Shown in pieces: positions 56,941-64,000 of a stretch of 64,000 nucleotides of DNA. Location: positions 119,394 to 183,393 of the forward strand of contig JBARSV010000019.1 of the NCBI GenBank assembly GCA_049644865.1. The letters run 5' to 3'. A program made the position numbers and the translations under genes. The notes beneath the pieces are model-generated. The model was given only the letters and a program-made list of their open reading frames with translations. It made no database searches and had not been told where the DNA came from. Every line of letters begins with the position of its first letter. Positions within the stretch are counted from its first letter, which is position 1. Source of the stretch: JAPUDQ01 sp049644865. GTDB taxonomy: Bacteria; Patescibacteriota; Saccharimonadia; Saccharimonadales; Saccharimonadaceae.

Positions 56941-58713
56941 TTATTCGACAACACTAGGTGTGGGGTTAGATGGTATCGGCAAGCGTGCACGACGGGCAAT
57001 GACAGCCGTTATGATAATAGCGATGATCGAAGCGATAATCAGACCGATTTCACCCGACCCTAGCTGGTTTGCGACGACGACGGTATGCGTACCATGCGCA
57101 ACCGGAATCATCCACGGTACATAGTATGCTTGAACATATGTCATGATACCGATGATTGTGACAAGCGCAATACTATGGAGTATCGTAAATCGAAACAGTG
57201 TCCCCTCTTGACCTGTTAGGCCAGATGCTCCGGTTGCAACGGCAATACTCTGAGGAGAAATCATCTTAGCCGTGACGCCGCCACTAGTGTTGGCTGCGAC
57301 TGTCAGCGTTGGGTCAATACCAAGTACTTTGGCGGTTTGTTGTTGTATGCCGCCAAACAAGGCGTTTGATGAGGTGTCGCTGCCAGTGATGAACACACCC
57401 AGCCAGCCCAAAAATGGTGCAATAAATGGGAAGAAATGACCAGTTATGGTGAGGGCGTGACCAAGTGCGGTCGACATGCCGGAAAAGTTTGCAACATAAG
57501 CAAAGCCGACGACGGCTGCGATCGTGAGGAGTGGTTTGCGTAACTCGCGTACTGTTTGGCGGACTGTTTGCCAAAATGCACCCCAGGACATATGGAGTAA
57601 TATCGCCGATAAGAGTGCAGCAAATAGTATGGCCGTACCTGCTGCCGATAACCAGCCAAAGCTATACACAACGGACTTGGCGTGGTCGCCTATCACTATA
57701 GCGTGGTCGAGAAGACCAAATGGTATCAGTAGACTCGTATGGTCGAGTAGTGCTTTGATACCAGTGCTGCCCCAATTTCCCACGAAGACGACGAGCAGGA
57801 CGAATGGTGTCCAAGCGCGAATAATTGTCGAGCGAGAGTGCGTATGTGGCGTACGATGACGAAGTGGTGCGTGAGTTCGTTCTTTGGGAAAGCGCCACAC
57901 TGTCTTCGGTTGCCAGACCTTTAGGAGTAGTACGAGTGCTGTAATTGAGACAACTGCCGACAAGATATCTGGTAGCATCGGTCCTATGTATGACGCAGTT
58001 ACATACATAGTGAGTGCGTATGAGCCGCCTGCGACCACTAGTGCTGGCCAAATTTCCCAGGCTTTACGCCATCCGGCGATGAGCACGCTGAGCCATAGTG
58101 GTATGATGGCGGCGATAAATGGTAGTTGGTGTCCCACCATGCGACTGATGAGGTTTGGGTCGATGCCGGTGACGGTACCGGCAGTGATGACGGCGATACC
58201 GATGCCGCCAAAGGCGACAGGAGCAGTGTTGGCTATTAAACAGATACCGGCAGCATAGAGCGCATCAAACCCAAGTCCGACAAGCATCCCGGCAGTGATT
58301 GCCACAGGAGCGCCGAAACCAGCTGACCCTTCGAGGAATGCGCCAAAGCAAAACGCAATCAGTAGTGCTTGGAGGCGTCGATCGACGGTGATCGACTCGA
58401 TTGTATCGCGGACGATGGCAAAACTACCTGTGCGTACGCTGATATTGTAAAGTAACACGGCGTTGAGAACGATCCATCCGATTGGAAATAGTCCTTGTAA
58501 TGCGCCATACGTTGTTGAGAGCAATGCAAGATGGGCTGGCATCTGAAATGCGAAGACGGCGATGAGAACCGCTAAGCCTAAGGTGACAAGACTTGCAAAG
58601 TGTCCCGCAAGTTTTCGGCTGAGAAGCAACGCACACAAGGCGACGATCGGTAGCGCGGCGACGAGTGCCGATAGGATAACACTGTCAAACGGGTTGGCGT
58701 CTTGTACCCACAT
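56941..58713 (-). CDS. lldP: L-lactate permease (LctP family)
   Basis: 590 residues from ATG 58713; a GTG at 58725 overlaps the -10 TATAGT and is rejected. About 13 membrane helices. Family blocks: FGAFLEGSAGFGAPVAITAG, LIANTAPVAFGGIG, FLGWLGVFITGSDTSSNALFG and ISPQSIAVATGASGLTGQEG. It imports or exports lactate with protons. In a fermentative organism with a proton ATP synthase, lactate export could help energise the membrane. Confidence 0.93.
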   Translation of the reverse strand: MWVQDANPFDSVILSALVAALPIVALCALLLSRKLAGHFASLVTLGLAVLIAVFAFQMPAHLALLSTTYGALQGLFPIGWIVLNAVLLYNISVRTGSFAIVRDTIESITVDRRLQALLIAFCFGAFLEGSAGFGAPVAITAGMLVGLGFDALYAAGICLIANTAPVAFGGIGIAVITAGTVTGIDPNLISRMVGHQLPFIAAIIPLWLSVLIAGWRKAWEIWPALVVAGGSYALTMYVTASYIGPMLPDILSAVVSITALVLLLKVWQPKTVWRFPKERTHAPLRHRTPHTHSRSTIIRAWTPFVLLVVFVGNWGSTGIKALLDHTSLLIPFGLLDHAIVIGDHAKSVVYSFGWLSAAGTAILFAALLSAILLHMSWGAFWQTVRQTVRELRKPLLTIAAVVGFAYVANFSGMSTALGHALTITGHFFPFIAPFLGWLGVFITGSDTSSNALFGGIQQQTAKVLGIDPTLTVAANTSGGVTAKMISPQSIAVATGASGLTGQEGTLFRFTILHSIALVTIIGIMTYVQAYYVPWMIPVAHGTHTVVVANQLGSGEIGLIIASIIAIIITAVIARRARLPIPSNPTPSVVE

Positions 58714-59116
58714 ATTACTGATCACTATAGCAGCATATGCCTACTGATGATAGACTTGAGGCATTGTCGGTAAATTGCTATAATTTCCCCTGTTGTAACG
58801 GAAACCCCCTTGGTTGTCATCGCTGATTGTCGATGCGGTAAAATCTTGCGGGCCACAATGACGGGTTGAATCCGATTGTACGTTATAATAGGTAAGGCTC
58901 TATAGATTTGGCTGAACTCTGCCAAGCGTGCAGACTGCCGGTGGCAGTCTGTAAGGCCGGAAGCCCGGACGAACGAACGTGAGCCGAGCTGAGGCGAGGC
59001 TACGAGCAATCGTAAGAGACGATTGACGAGTGGCAAGGCACATCGAAGCTTCGCTTCGTGAATCACGGTTCGGCAAGCACATTTCGGTTATACTATGTAT
59101 CGGTACTTTTGGTCGA

Positions 59117-59190
59117 ACGCTCGATGGTAGATTAACAAAGTTACTCTACCATCTCGCTACATTCTGTAAAATCAAACGATTTGACAGAAT
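59117..59190. repeat. Structured repeat, copy 2 (two hairpins, upstream of tRNA-Gln)
   Basis: 59117-59131 is identical to 4578-4592. Hairpin 1 closes with TACCATC (59147-59153). Hairpin 2 is ATTCTGTAAAATC / GATTTGACAGAAT (59161-59173 / 59178-59190, one mismatch). Compared with copy 1, stem bases changed as pairs (G-C to T-A). Confidence 0.55.
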
Positions 59191-59193
59191 TCT

Positions 59194-59217
59194 GCCAAGT
59201 GGTAAGGCACATGGCTG
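59194..59217 (+). pseudogene. Partial tRNA-Gln copy
   Basis: The stretch GCCAAGTGGTAAGGCACATGG is identical to positions about 10-30 of the intact tRNA-Gln, then diverges. It probably remained after an integration or excision event at this tRNA. Confidence 0.6.
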
Positions 59218-59309
59218 TCTGAGCGACAGCGAGTCATAGACAAATAGTCCATGACGGACCAAAACCTTATCACCTGGGGGCTTCACACACAAAAGTCTCA
59301 AAGTTACAC

Positions 59310-59384
59310 TGGGGAGTCGCCAAGTGGTAAGGCACATGGTTTTGGTCCATGCATTCGGGGGTTCGAATCCCTCCTCCCCAGCCA
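59310..59384 (+). tRNA. tRNA-Gln (anticodon TTG)
   Basis: Acceptor TGGGGAG/CTCCCCA, D-arm GCC/GGC, anticodon stem CATGG/CCATG with loop TTTTGGT, T-arm GGGGG-TTCGAAT-CCCTC (with G-T), G73 and encoded CCA (59382-59384). Probable attachment target of the element to its right. Confidence 0.92.
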
Positions 59385-59425
59385 TATAGAACAAAGTCCA
59401 GGAGAGATATACTCGAATCCATTTT

Positions 59426-59449
59426 GACCCCTGTTATGGGGGTCTTTTT
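59426..59449 (+). terminator. Intrinsic terminator after tRNA-Gln
   Basis: GACCCC-TGTTAT-GGGGTC-type stem (59426-59431 / 59439-59444) followed by TTTTT, 42 nt past the tRNA. Confidence 0.7.
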
Positions 59450-59466
59450 GGTTGGTTTGGTTATCG

Positions 59467-60966
59467 TTATTTTGCATATCCCAAAATCTCCTTACTTAAA
59501 CCGCTATTTCGAGCTATTGCCTGTGTCAATTTGGTGTACGTAACAGATACGGAATTGTCTTTTAGGCTAATCTTCTCGAATAGTTTGGTTAAAATTATTC
59601 GTTTGTCGTCACTGCTTGTATTTTCGTCTGCGAATAGCCGTTTAGCGTCCTGTGACAGCTCTATCTCGGATATCCCATTCATGTACTTAGTTTCGTATTC
59701 TTGGCTTATGCCTCCTTTCTGCTTTTGCAGATCATTAATTTCACTAATGAACGAATCATGCTTACTCTGATAGCGCTCGCCAGAAATAAGTCCGGCTAGC
59801 TTATCGTCATACAGCATGTCATCCATCCGCTTGATACGCTCGATTCGCTCATCAAGGGCTTTCTGAGCCTCTTCGACGTTGTTGACTGACAGTTGGAAGT
59901 CTTGATGCAGTAACGTCGTCAGCCACGTTATGACCTCGGGAGATGGGCAAATAAGTTCGTCCAGCTTGCCTTGGATAAGCTCTAGGACGGCATCTTCGCG
60001 GACAAAGCTCTGTTTCTTGCAAGCCTCTAACTTACGCTGACATGAGCCGTACAACCGGCCTTTCTGGAGCTGCCATGTGATGTTCTTATCACAGTGTTCA
60101 CAGATCATTACACCCTTGAGCAATGGGTTGTGTTTGCGATACTTCGCAGGTCGTTTGCGTGAGATTTTGGCTTGCACCGCATTGAATAGTTCCTCAGATA
60201 TAAGATGTGGCTGCTTACCTGGGTATTCGTTGCCATTAAAGCGAATGGTTCCTATGTAGAATGGATTTGTCAGTATTCTATGCGCATGGCTCTTGGAGAA
60301 TGGCCTACCTTTACCAGTTACCAGCCCAAACTCTGTCATTTTATGACGGATCGTTTCTATGGTGTATTGAGGTTCAAGCATGAGCTGGAAAATTCGCTGC
60401 ATAGACTTGTAGGTTTCGGGGTTGAAGTCGTGAATACGCTTACCATCGCGAACAACGGTCATATAGCCTGGGGGCGGTGGTGCTGGCATCCAGCCTTGCG
60501 CTAGTTTTTCGGCCCATCCTTTCATGGCCTCTTCACGTAGGTTATCGATGTAGTTCTTAGCAAGAACGACACGCATACCCCAGTTAAGCCACTCTTGAGA
60601 TCGAGAGTTTTTATGTAGAACAATTGCATCTTTAACGAAGTGTACTTTTCTCGTATCGTCTTTAGTGAGCCAGTCATGCGTTTCGACTGCATCATGGAGA
60701 TTGCGCACATGGCGGTCTACCTTTTCGACAATGAGGTTCTTAACGTGCTTTTTCTCCACAAACTGCATGGCTTCTTTGAATATCTTGCGTTGCTCAGTCT
60801 TTGATGCAGACTCAGCAATCTTGAAGACTTTAATAGGATTGATTCGCGTATTCGTACAATACATCCTCAGATTTTTAACCTGAGCCTCAAGCGAATAACC
60901 CTCATCTTCCTGCCCCTTAGTAGAGACACGAGCAAGAATAACGCCTATTTCATCAGGACTCATCAT
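59467..60966 (-). CDS. Large serine recombinase (site-specific integrase)
   Basis: 499 residues. Resolvase-type catalytic domain with nucleophile Ser15 (VILARVSTKGQEDEGYSLEAQ), recombinase domain with APPPPGYMTVVRDGKRIHDF and FYIGTIRFNGNEYPG, zinc ribbon (CEHCDKNITWQLQKGRLYGSC...C) and a C-terminal coiled coil. It integrates the element at an att site, here probably tRNA-Gln 80 bp away. It overlaps the upstream small gene by 14 bp. Confidence 0.92.
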   Translation of the reverse strand: MMSPDEIGVILARVSTKGQEDEGYSLEAQVKNLRMYCTNTRINPIKVFKIAESASKTEQRKIFKEAMQFVEKKHVKNLIVEKVDRHVRNLHDAVETHDWLTKDDTRKVHFVKDAIVLHKNSRSQEWLNWGMRVVLAKNYIDNLREEAMKGWAEKLAQGWMPAPPPPGYMTVVRDGKRIHDFNPETYKSMQRIFQLMLEPQYTIETIRHKMTEFGLVTGKGRPFSKSHAHRILTNPFYIGTIRFNGNEYPGKQPHLISEELFNAVQAKISRKRPAKYRKHNPLLKGVMICEHCDKNITWQLQKGRLYGSCQRKLEACKKQSFVREDAVLELIQGKLDELICPSPEVITWLTTLLHQDFQLSVNNVEEAQKALDERIERIKRMDDMLYDDKLAGLISGERYQSKHDSFISEINDLQKQKGGISQEYETKYMNGISEIELSQDAKRLFADENTSSDDKRIILTKLFEKISLKDNSVSVTYTKLTQAIARNSGLSKEILGYAK

Positions 60967-61177
60967 TTCCTCTTACTCCTACAGAATGCGTCCTATCTCT
61001 CGCAAGGCACTCGTAGAGTGACACGAGCTGTATGCCAACTTCTTGCGCTTCCTGCAATGAAACTGACTCATGAGACTCTTTCTGCAATATAGATTGCAGC
61101 AATACAATCTGCTCCTCACTTGGAGAGTAGAAGCCTGCGGTGACTTCTTGCGAATTGTTTGTACTGTTGCGATCCAT
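60953..61177 (-). CDS. Small hypothetical protein upstream of the integrase
   Basis: 74 residues, acidic and helical (EEQIVLLQSILQKESHESVSLQEA). The 3' end overlaps the recombinase start by 14 bp, so it is co-translated and could act as a directionality or accessory factor (inference from position only). ATG 61177 preceded by GGAGGGT. Confidence 0.55.
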   Translation of the reverse strand: MDRNSTNNSQEVTAGFYSPSEEQIVLLQSILQKESHESVSLQEAQEVGIQLVSLYECLARDRTHSVGVRGNDES

Positions 61178-61250
61178 ATTACCCTCCGTAATACGTTAAA
61201 AAAGACGTTCCGAGGCTGGTACGTCTTAACAATTCGGCTAGATAATAGTT

Positions 61251-61454
61251 TTATTTATCCCAGGGTCGTCCTGGCTTTGGGCGTTCGTCGAGTTCTTTTT
61301 TAGCTAGCTCTTTGAGCTGCTTGTCTCCAGTGCTTGCCAGCAGTTGAAGTATAAGCTCACTTAATGTAAGCCCATTTTTCTTTGCAACAACCTTTGCTCG
61401 TTCGCGTAGGTCGTCTGTGACACGAATTTGCATACTGACTATCTTTCTGGACAT
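61251..61454 (-). CDS. Ribbon-helix-helix protein (antitoxin/Arc type)
   Basis: 67 residues: MSRKIVSMQIRVTDDLRERA forms the beta strand and first helix, AKKNGLTLSELILQLL the second. RHH DNA-binding regulators control plasmid and element genes or act as antitoxins. No toxin gene is adjacent. Pro/Arg tail. Confidence 0.7.
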   Translation of the reverse strand: MSRKIVSMQIRVTDDLRERAKVVAKKNGLTLSELILQLLASTGDKQLKELAKKELDERPKPGRPWDK

Positions 61455-61482
61455 ATGCCCTTATTTTAACATGTAATGCTAT

Positions 61483-61635
61483 TTAATGGCCACAAGTCTC
61501 ACATTTATGTGAATGGCTAACGATAGCCTGTAAGTCCTTGTCTGGAGTCTCATAAAGCGTGTCTACTAGGTCGTAATACCAGCACGCACACACTTCCGCC
61601 ATTGCTTCTTTTTCGAGTAATTCTCTATCAATCAT
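61483..61635 (-). CDS. 50-residue protein with C-terminal CxxC
   Basis: ATG 61635 follows GGAGGGGG by a few nt. The chain is acidic and helical (IDRELLEKEAMAEVCACWYY) and ends HSHKCETCGH, a likely zinc knuckle. Part of the integrated element's leftward genes. Not recognised. Confidence 0.5.
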   Translation of the reverse strand: MIDRELLEKEAMAEVCACWYYDLVDTLYETPDKDLQAIVSHSHKCETCGH

Positions 61636-61854
61636 ACCCCCTCCTTTTTACCTGTAACTAGCCGAATTATTAATGTACAACCTCTATATAAATAGTATTA
61701 CTAATTAAAATAAAAAGCAATACTAATTACCCAATATCTTGATGTATCATTTACCTACTGTGCATAGCAGGTAAATAGGTATTTATTAACAGATACAGAA
61801 GCTATACATTTACTCTCCCTTTATATATACTACGTATAGGAGAGAGAAGTAGTG
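61636..61854. other. AT-rich divergent promoter region of the element
   Basis: Very A/T-rich with TATATATACTACG just before the rightward gene. Short inverted repeats around ACCTACTGTGCATAGCAGGTAAAT (stem ACCT-CTG / CAG-AGGT). Plausible promoter-operator or origin region for the element. Confidence 0.35.
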
Positions 61855-62637
61855 ATGGATGGAGATGTAAAAGGTCAAAAACTAACAGGTCAGCAGCAAC
61901 GTGTCTTAAAGTTATTATTCAAGTTTCGATTTGTATCAGCAGGATTATTAGCAGATGTTATGGGTATTCATAGGGTCAGTGTCTATGAAGTATTAGAGCA
62001 ATTAGTTAGTAAAAAGTTAGTGGCAAAAGTCTATGAGCCGAAGTTCCGTATTGATAGAAAGCCTGCCTATTATTACCTGAATAAAAGCGGCGTTACGGCC
62101 GTCCGCAAGCTCATGGATGTCAAAGAGTCTGTTGTACATGCCCTGTACAAGAATGATGAAATGACTGATGATTTCGTTAGTCATAGCATGAAGCTCATAC
62201 AATGCTACACGGCTATTATCAAATACCTGCCTAAAGACTCGGCCGTGTTCTCAAAGACCGAGATCAACCGTTTCCGACAATTCCCCAAAAACCGTCCAGA
62301 CCTCTACATACGCACACCAGACGGTAAAGAGGCTATCGTAGTCATTGCCGATGATAAGCCACCATATATAGTCCGCAAGCGCCTCGATGAAATTATCACG
62401 CATAGCGAAGATGAAAGCTGGGAGGGTGATAACTATCCCCATATATGTTTTGTCTTAAAAGATAGCGCCGCAAAGTTCAGCTTTCTCTATACCACAAACA
62501 AGAAGCTAGAGGGCATGGGCATGGATGAGGGTGAACTGCCGATACTCGCCTCAGCACTCACGGCATTCGACAAACCAGCCGCACATATCTGGTCTTCCCC
62601 CTTTAACCCGAAAAAACAGACTGCGCTTTTCGATTAG
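61855..62637 (+). CDS. Replication-relaxation-like winged-helix protein
   Basis: 260 residues from ATG 61855 (GAGAGAAG upstream; a GTG 3 nt earlier is possible). Residues 10-75 form a winged helix (QQRVLKLLFKFRFVSAGLL, SVYEVLEQLVSKKLVAKVYE). The rest, with RPDLYIRTPDGKEAIVVIADD and KRLDEIITH, resembles replication-relaxation family proteins found on mobile elements and plasmids, where a helix-turn-helix is fused to a nuclease-like fold. Confidence 0.6.
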   Translation: MDGDVKGQKLTGQQQRVLKLLFKFRFVSAGLLADVMGIHRVSVYEVLEQLVSKKLVAKVYEPKFRIDRKPAYYYLNKSGVTAVRKLMDVKESVVHALYKNDEMTDDFVSHSMKLIQCYTAIIKYLPKDSAVFSKTEINRFRQFPKNRPDLYIRTPDGKEAIVVIADDKPPYIVRKRLDEIITHSEDESWEGDNYPHICFVLKDSAAKFSFLYTTNKKLEGMGMDEGELPILASALTAFDKPAAHIWSSPFNPKKQTALFD

Positions 62638-62910
62638 TTTACGGATATGAGGATAGCGTGACGATGACGCGTAAGCTTGCGTCGTGTCATGGTCACGCTT
62701 GTTTGATCTATCACGAGCCTTTGTTGCCAGCGAGTGCGTCGGGTGTGTACGTTTTCTCCAGAGGAGAATACGTGCCGCCCGTCGTGCTTGATGGTGACTA
62801 ACCATTTAATTATTAACCGATGTCGTACCAGAGGTACGTCCAGGACATGATTCATTCTTGCACACGAGGACTTCACTGCGGGACGCATGTGATAGTCCGA
62901 GGGGGTAAGT
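62638..62910. other. Structured gene-free region of the element
   Basis: Contains imperfect hairpins near 62658-62699 (GTGAC...GTCAC), ACGTTTTCTCC/GGAGAATACGT (62749-62773) and GTAC/GTAC pairs near 62824-62839. No gene of normal size is supported. Confidence 0.35.
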
Positions 62911-63006
62911 ATGGAGCGTGTCGTTATCTGCTGCTTGAGCTGGACGGACGATGCAACTAGCCCAAAGGGCTATGTTGCATGGTGCGGCCAGTGTGCCTGT
63001 TCCTGA
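62911..63006 (+). CDS. Possible 31-residue cysteine-containing peptide
   Basis: ATG 62911 follows GAGGGGGT by 4 nt; stop TGA 63004-63006. The peptide has CC near the start and WCGQCACS at the end. A perfect-looking hairpin (ATGCAACTAGCCC / GGGCTATGTTGCAT) lies inside the frame, so the region could also be a non-coding RNA. Confidence 0.35.
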   Translation: MERVVICCLSWTDDATSPKGYVAWCGQCACS

Positions 63007-63042
63007 TGAGTAGTTTTACATCTTACTCAGGATGAGGGCTGC

Positions 63043-63348
63043 TTACAGCCCTGGATAGCTGATGGGTCGCCCCTCAGTTATCTCGTTATATTCGTCGATA
63101 CACTCGAACTCATACATCCGATCCTGATAGTATTCTCGCAGCTCATCTACTAGCTTAATGAGTTTCTCATCTTGCCGCCAATCCTCGACAGTACAGCTAT
63201 TGCCAATCGAGCCAAGCATGCCACCACCTAGATAATTCTGGTAAGCACTCAAAAGCTCATCTTCGTAGCCAAACTCAGTCAAGTCCAGCTCGCAACCGCC
63301 GCCACGGTAGCTATATTCTTCTCGTAGGATATTTTCACTAATCTTCAT
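63043..63348 (-). CDS. Hypothetical protein of the integrated element
   Basis: 101 residues; AAGGAGAA 4-5 nt before ATG 63348. Acidic, Tyr-rich (EEYSYRGGGCELDLTEFGYE, AYQNYLGGGMLGSIGNSC). No membrane segment. Family not recognised; composition suggests a small accessory protein of plasmids or phages. Confidence 0.65.
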   Translation of the reverse strand: MKISENILREEYSYRGGGCELDLTEFGYEDELLSAYQNYLGGGMLGSIGNSCTVEDWRQDEKLIKLVDELREYYQDRMYEFECIDEYNEITEGRPISYPGL

Positions 63349-63407
63349 AACATTCTCCTTAAATTAAAAAAATCGAGCCGTTTATCGTCATGCTCAGGAC
63401 GTACTGC

Positions 63408-63884
63408 TTAGTTATGGCAGTCTACTTGGACAACCCATAATCTAGCGGTATCTTTCAAGTACCATTCAAGCTGCTTCTGGCTCGTGATGGAATCTCCACC
63501 CTCACCGAAAAGCTGGCACGCATTCGCATGGTAGCCGCTCGCTCGACTGAACTGATATCGAGACAGGTAGTGTCCATCCACTTGCTGGAACTCCTCGTTA
63601 AATATCTGCTCGTCACTATAGCTGTCTAGCATAATGCGGATAGTCGCTATTGTTTGCTTGAACTCTGCAAGTTGACCTTGCATCGCATCCTGTACCATAG
63701 CTTGCGCTTTCTTGGTGCTCAGACGCATCGGTTTCCAGCAACCTTCCCACCGGCTATCGTCAGCTTCGGTGTGATACCAGTCAAACTCTCTCCATTCGAT
63801 GAGATCCATCATCACGGAATCTGCCTGACTATTCGCTTCTTCAGCGCTATCAGCTTCAACTATCAATCGTACTAAGTAATGCAT
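63408..63884 (-). CDS. Hypothetical protein of the integrated element
   Basis: 158 residues; AAGGAG 7 nt before ATG 63884. Starts with a ferredoxin-like strand-helix (MHYLVRLIVEADSAEEANSQ) then Trp-rich, acidic sequence (EWREFDWYHTEADDSRWEG). Soluble. Family not recognised. Same strand as the 63043 gene with 59 bp between, so probably one operon. Confidence 0.65.
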   Translation of the reverse strand: MHYLVRLIVEADSAEEANSQADSVMMDLIEWREFDWYHTEADDSRWEGCWKPMRLSTKKAQAMVQDAMQGQLAEFKQTIATIRIMLDSYSDEQIFNEEFQQVDGHYLSRYQFSRASGYHANACQLFGEGGDSITSQKQLEWYLKDTARLWVVQVDCHN

Positions 63885-63943
63885 ATCTAAACTCCTTTAG
63901 GATTAAACTTTGTCGGGCAGTTTCATAAGTCCTACCCAGGACT

Positions 63944-63971
63944 AAAAAACCGAGGAGCTAGTACTCCTCGG
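63944..63971 (-). terminator. Intrinsic terminator of a gene beyond the right edge
   Basis: CCGAGGAG/CTCCTCGG stem (63950-63957 / 63964-63971) followed on the minus strand by TTTTTT (63949-63944). It would end a leftward transcript entering from outside the window. Confidence 0.7.
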
Positions 63972-64000
63972 CTAACATGATAGTGAGAACTCGTCTACAC

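Larger units (their letters stand above)
58714..59309. other. Gene-free region with tRNA-Gln fragments and hairpins
   Basis: About 600 bases upstream of tRNA-Gln. Contains at least two partial copies of the tRNA-Gln 5' half (59030-59046 and 59194-59217), an inverted repeat CAGACTGCC/GGCAGTCTG (58931-58951) and copy 2 of the two-hairpin element at 59117-59190. The only longer open frame is antisense to the tRNA. Looks like scars of repeated integration. Confidence 0.5.

Noticed and set aside
59146..59394. 82-codon minus-strand frame over tRNA-Gln
   Set aside because: Antisense to the tRNA and its partial copy; the typical GEEGFEPPNAWTK artefact.
61251..61454. Toxin-antitoxin module
   Set aside because: The RHH protein could be an antitoxin, but no toxin-like gene is adjacent.

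Overview
The window looks like a chromosome segment of Candidatus Saccharibacteria (TM7) or a close Patescibacteria relative. This is inferred from gene content and expression style, since no rRNA is present. Genes are compact and often overlap. Biosynthesis genes are nearly absent, while a complete F1Fo ATP synthase, sortase, PEGA and DUF3048 proteins, CPBP membrane proteases, glycosyltransferases and many small orphan proteins are present. TAA, TAG and TGA all end genes (atpG and the gene ending at 43316 use TGA), so this is not the UGA-recoding Gracilibacteria/Absconditabacteria code. Most first genes of transcription units have a -10 box only 6-9 nt before the start codon, so their mRNAs should be leaderless or nearly so. 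Downstream genes use Shine-Dalgarno sites.

Layout. 1-4.8 kb: YajQ, a SIMPL-domain protein, a GC-rich lipoprotein, a short alpha-glucan phosphorylase and tRNA-Glu. 4.9-8.6 kb: a DUF3048 protein, a histidine kinase and a receiver protein, plus an orphan. 8.7-19.4 kb: gltX, two membrane proteins, a sortase, tRNA-Leu, two divergent nucleotide or kinase-fold proteins, exonuclease III, pyrH and smpB. 19.5-27.1 kb: a GC-rich membrane protein, a repeat-rich gap, three GT4 glycosyltransferases, a membrane-anchored glycosidase-like protein and two tandem CPBP proteins. 27-31.9 kb: a CobA-type adenosyltransferase, an ABC-F ATPase, a prohibitin-type protein and small orphans. 31.9-39.8 kb: the atp operon, which carries three unknown genes, two copies of a structured element and an S23 (four-helix-bundle) insertion. 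40-43.3 kb: two paralogous proteins with a beta/cadmium-carbonic-anhydrase-like metal site, separated by an insertion sequence. 43.3-50 kb: a Dus enzyme, two odd tRNA-like genes, a Cys-rich peptide, a UvrD/AddA-type helicase-nuclease and a candidate large non-coding RNA. 50-58.7 kb: an MFS transporter behind an attenuator-like leader, a small RNA candidate, an NYN gene with an internal amber codon, two winged-helix-Nudix proteins flanking TPM and LemA genes, a PAP2 protein and a lactate permease. 59.3-64 kb: tRNA-Gln followed by an integrated element (large serine recombinase, ribbon-helix-helix protein, replication-relaxation-like protein, orphans) that runs off the right edge.

The most unusual region is the ATP synthase locus. 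Structured RNA-like elements follow atpE and atpG. Unknown genes are joined to atpA/atpG and to atpD by start-stop overlaps. An IVS-like cassette with perfect 31-bp inverted repeats separates atpD from atpC. Other points worth following are the 0.5-kb structured transcript at 49.3-49.8 kb with a near-consensus promoter and a terminator, and the odd tRNA-like pair at 44.8-45.0 kb.
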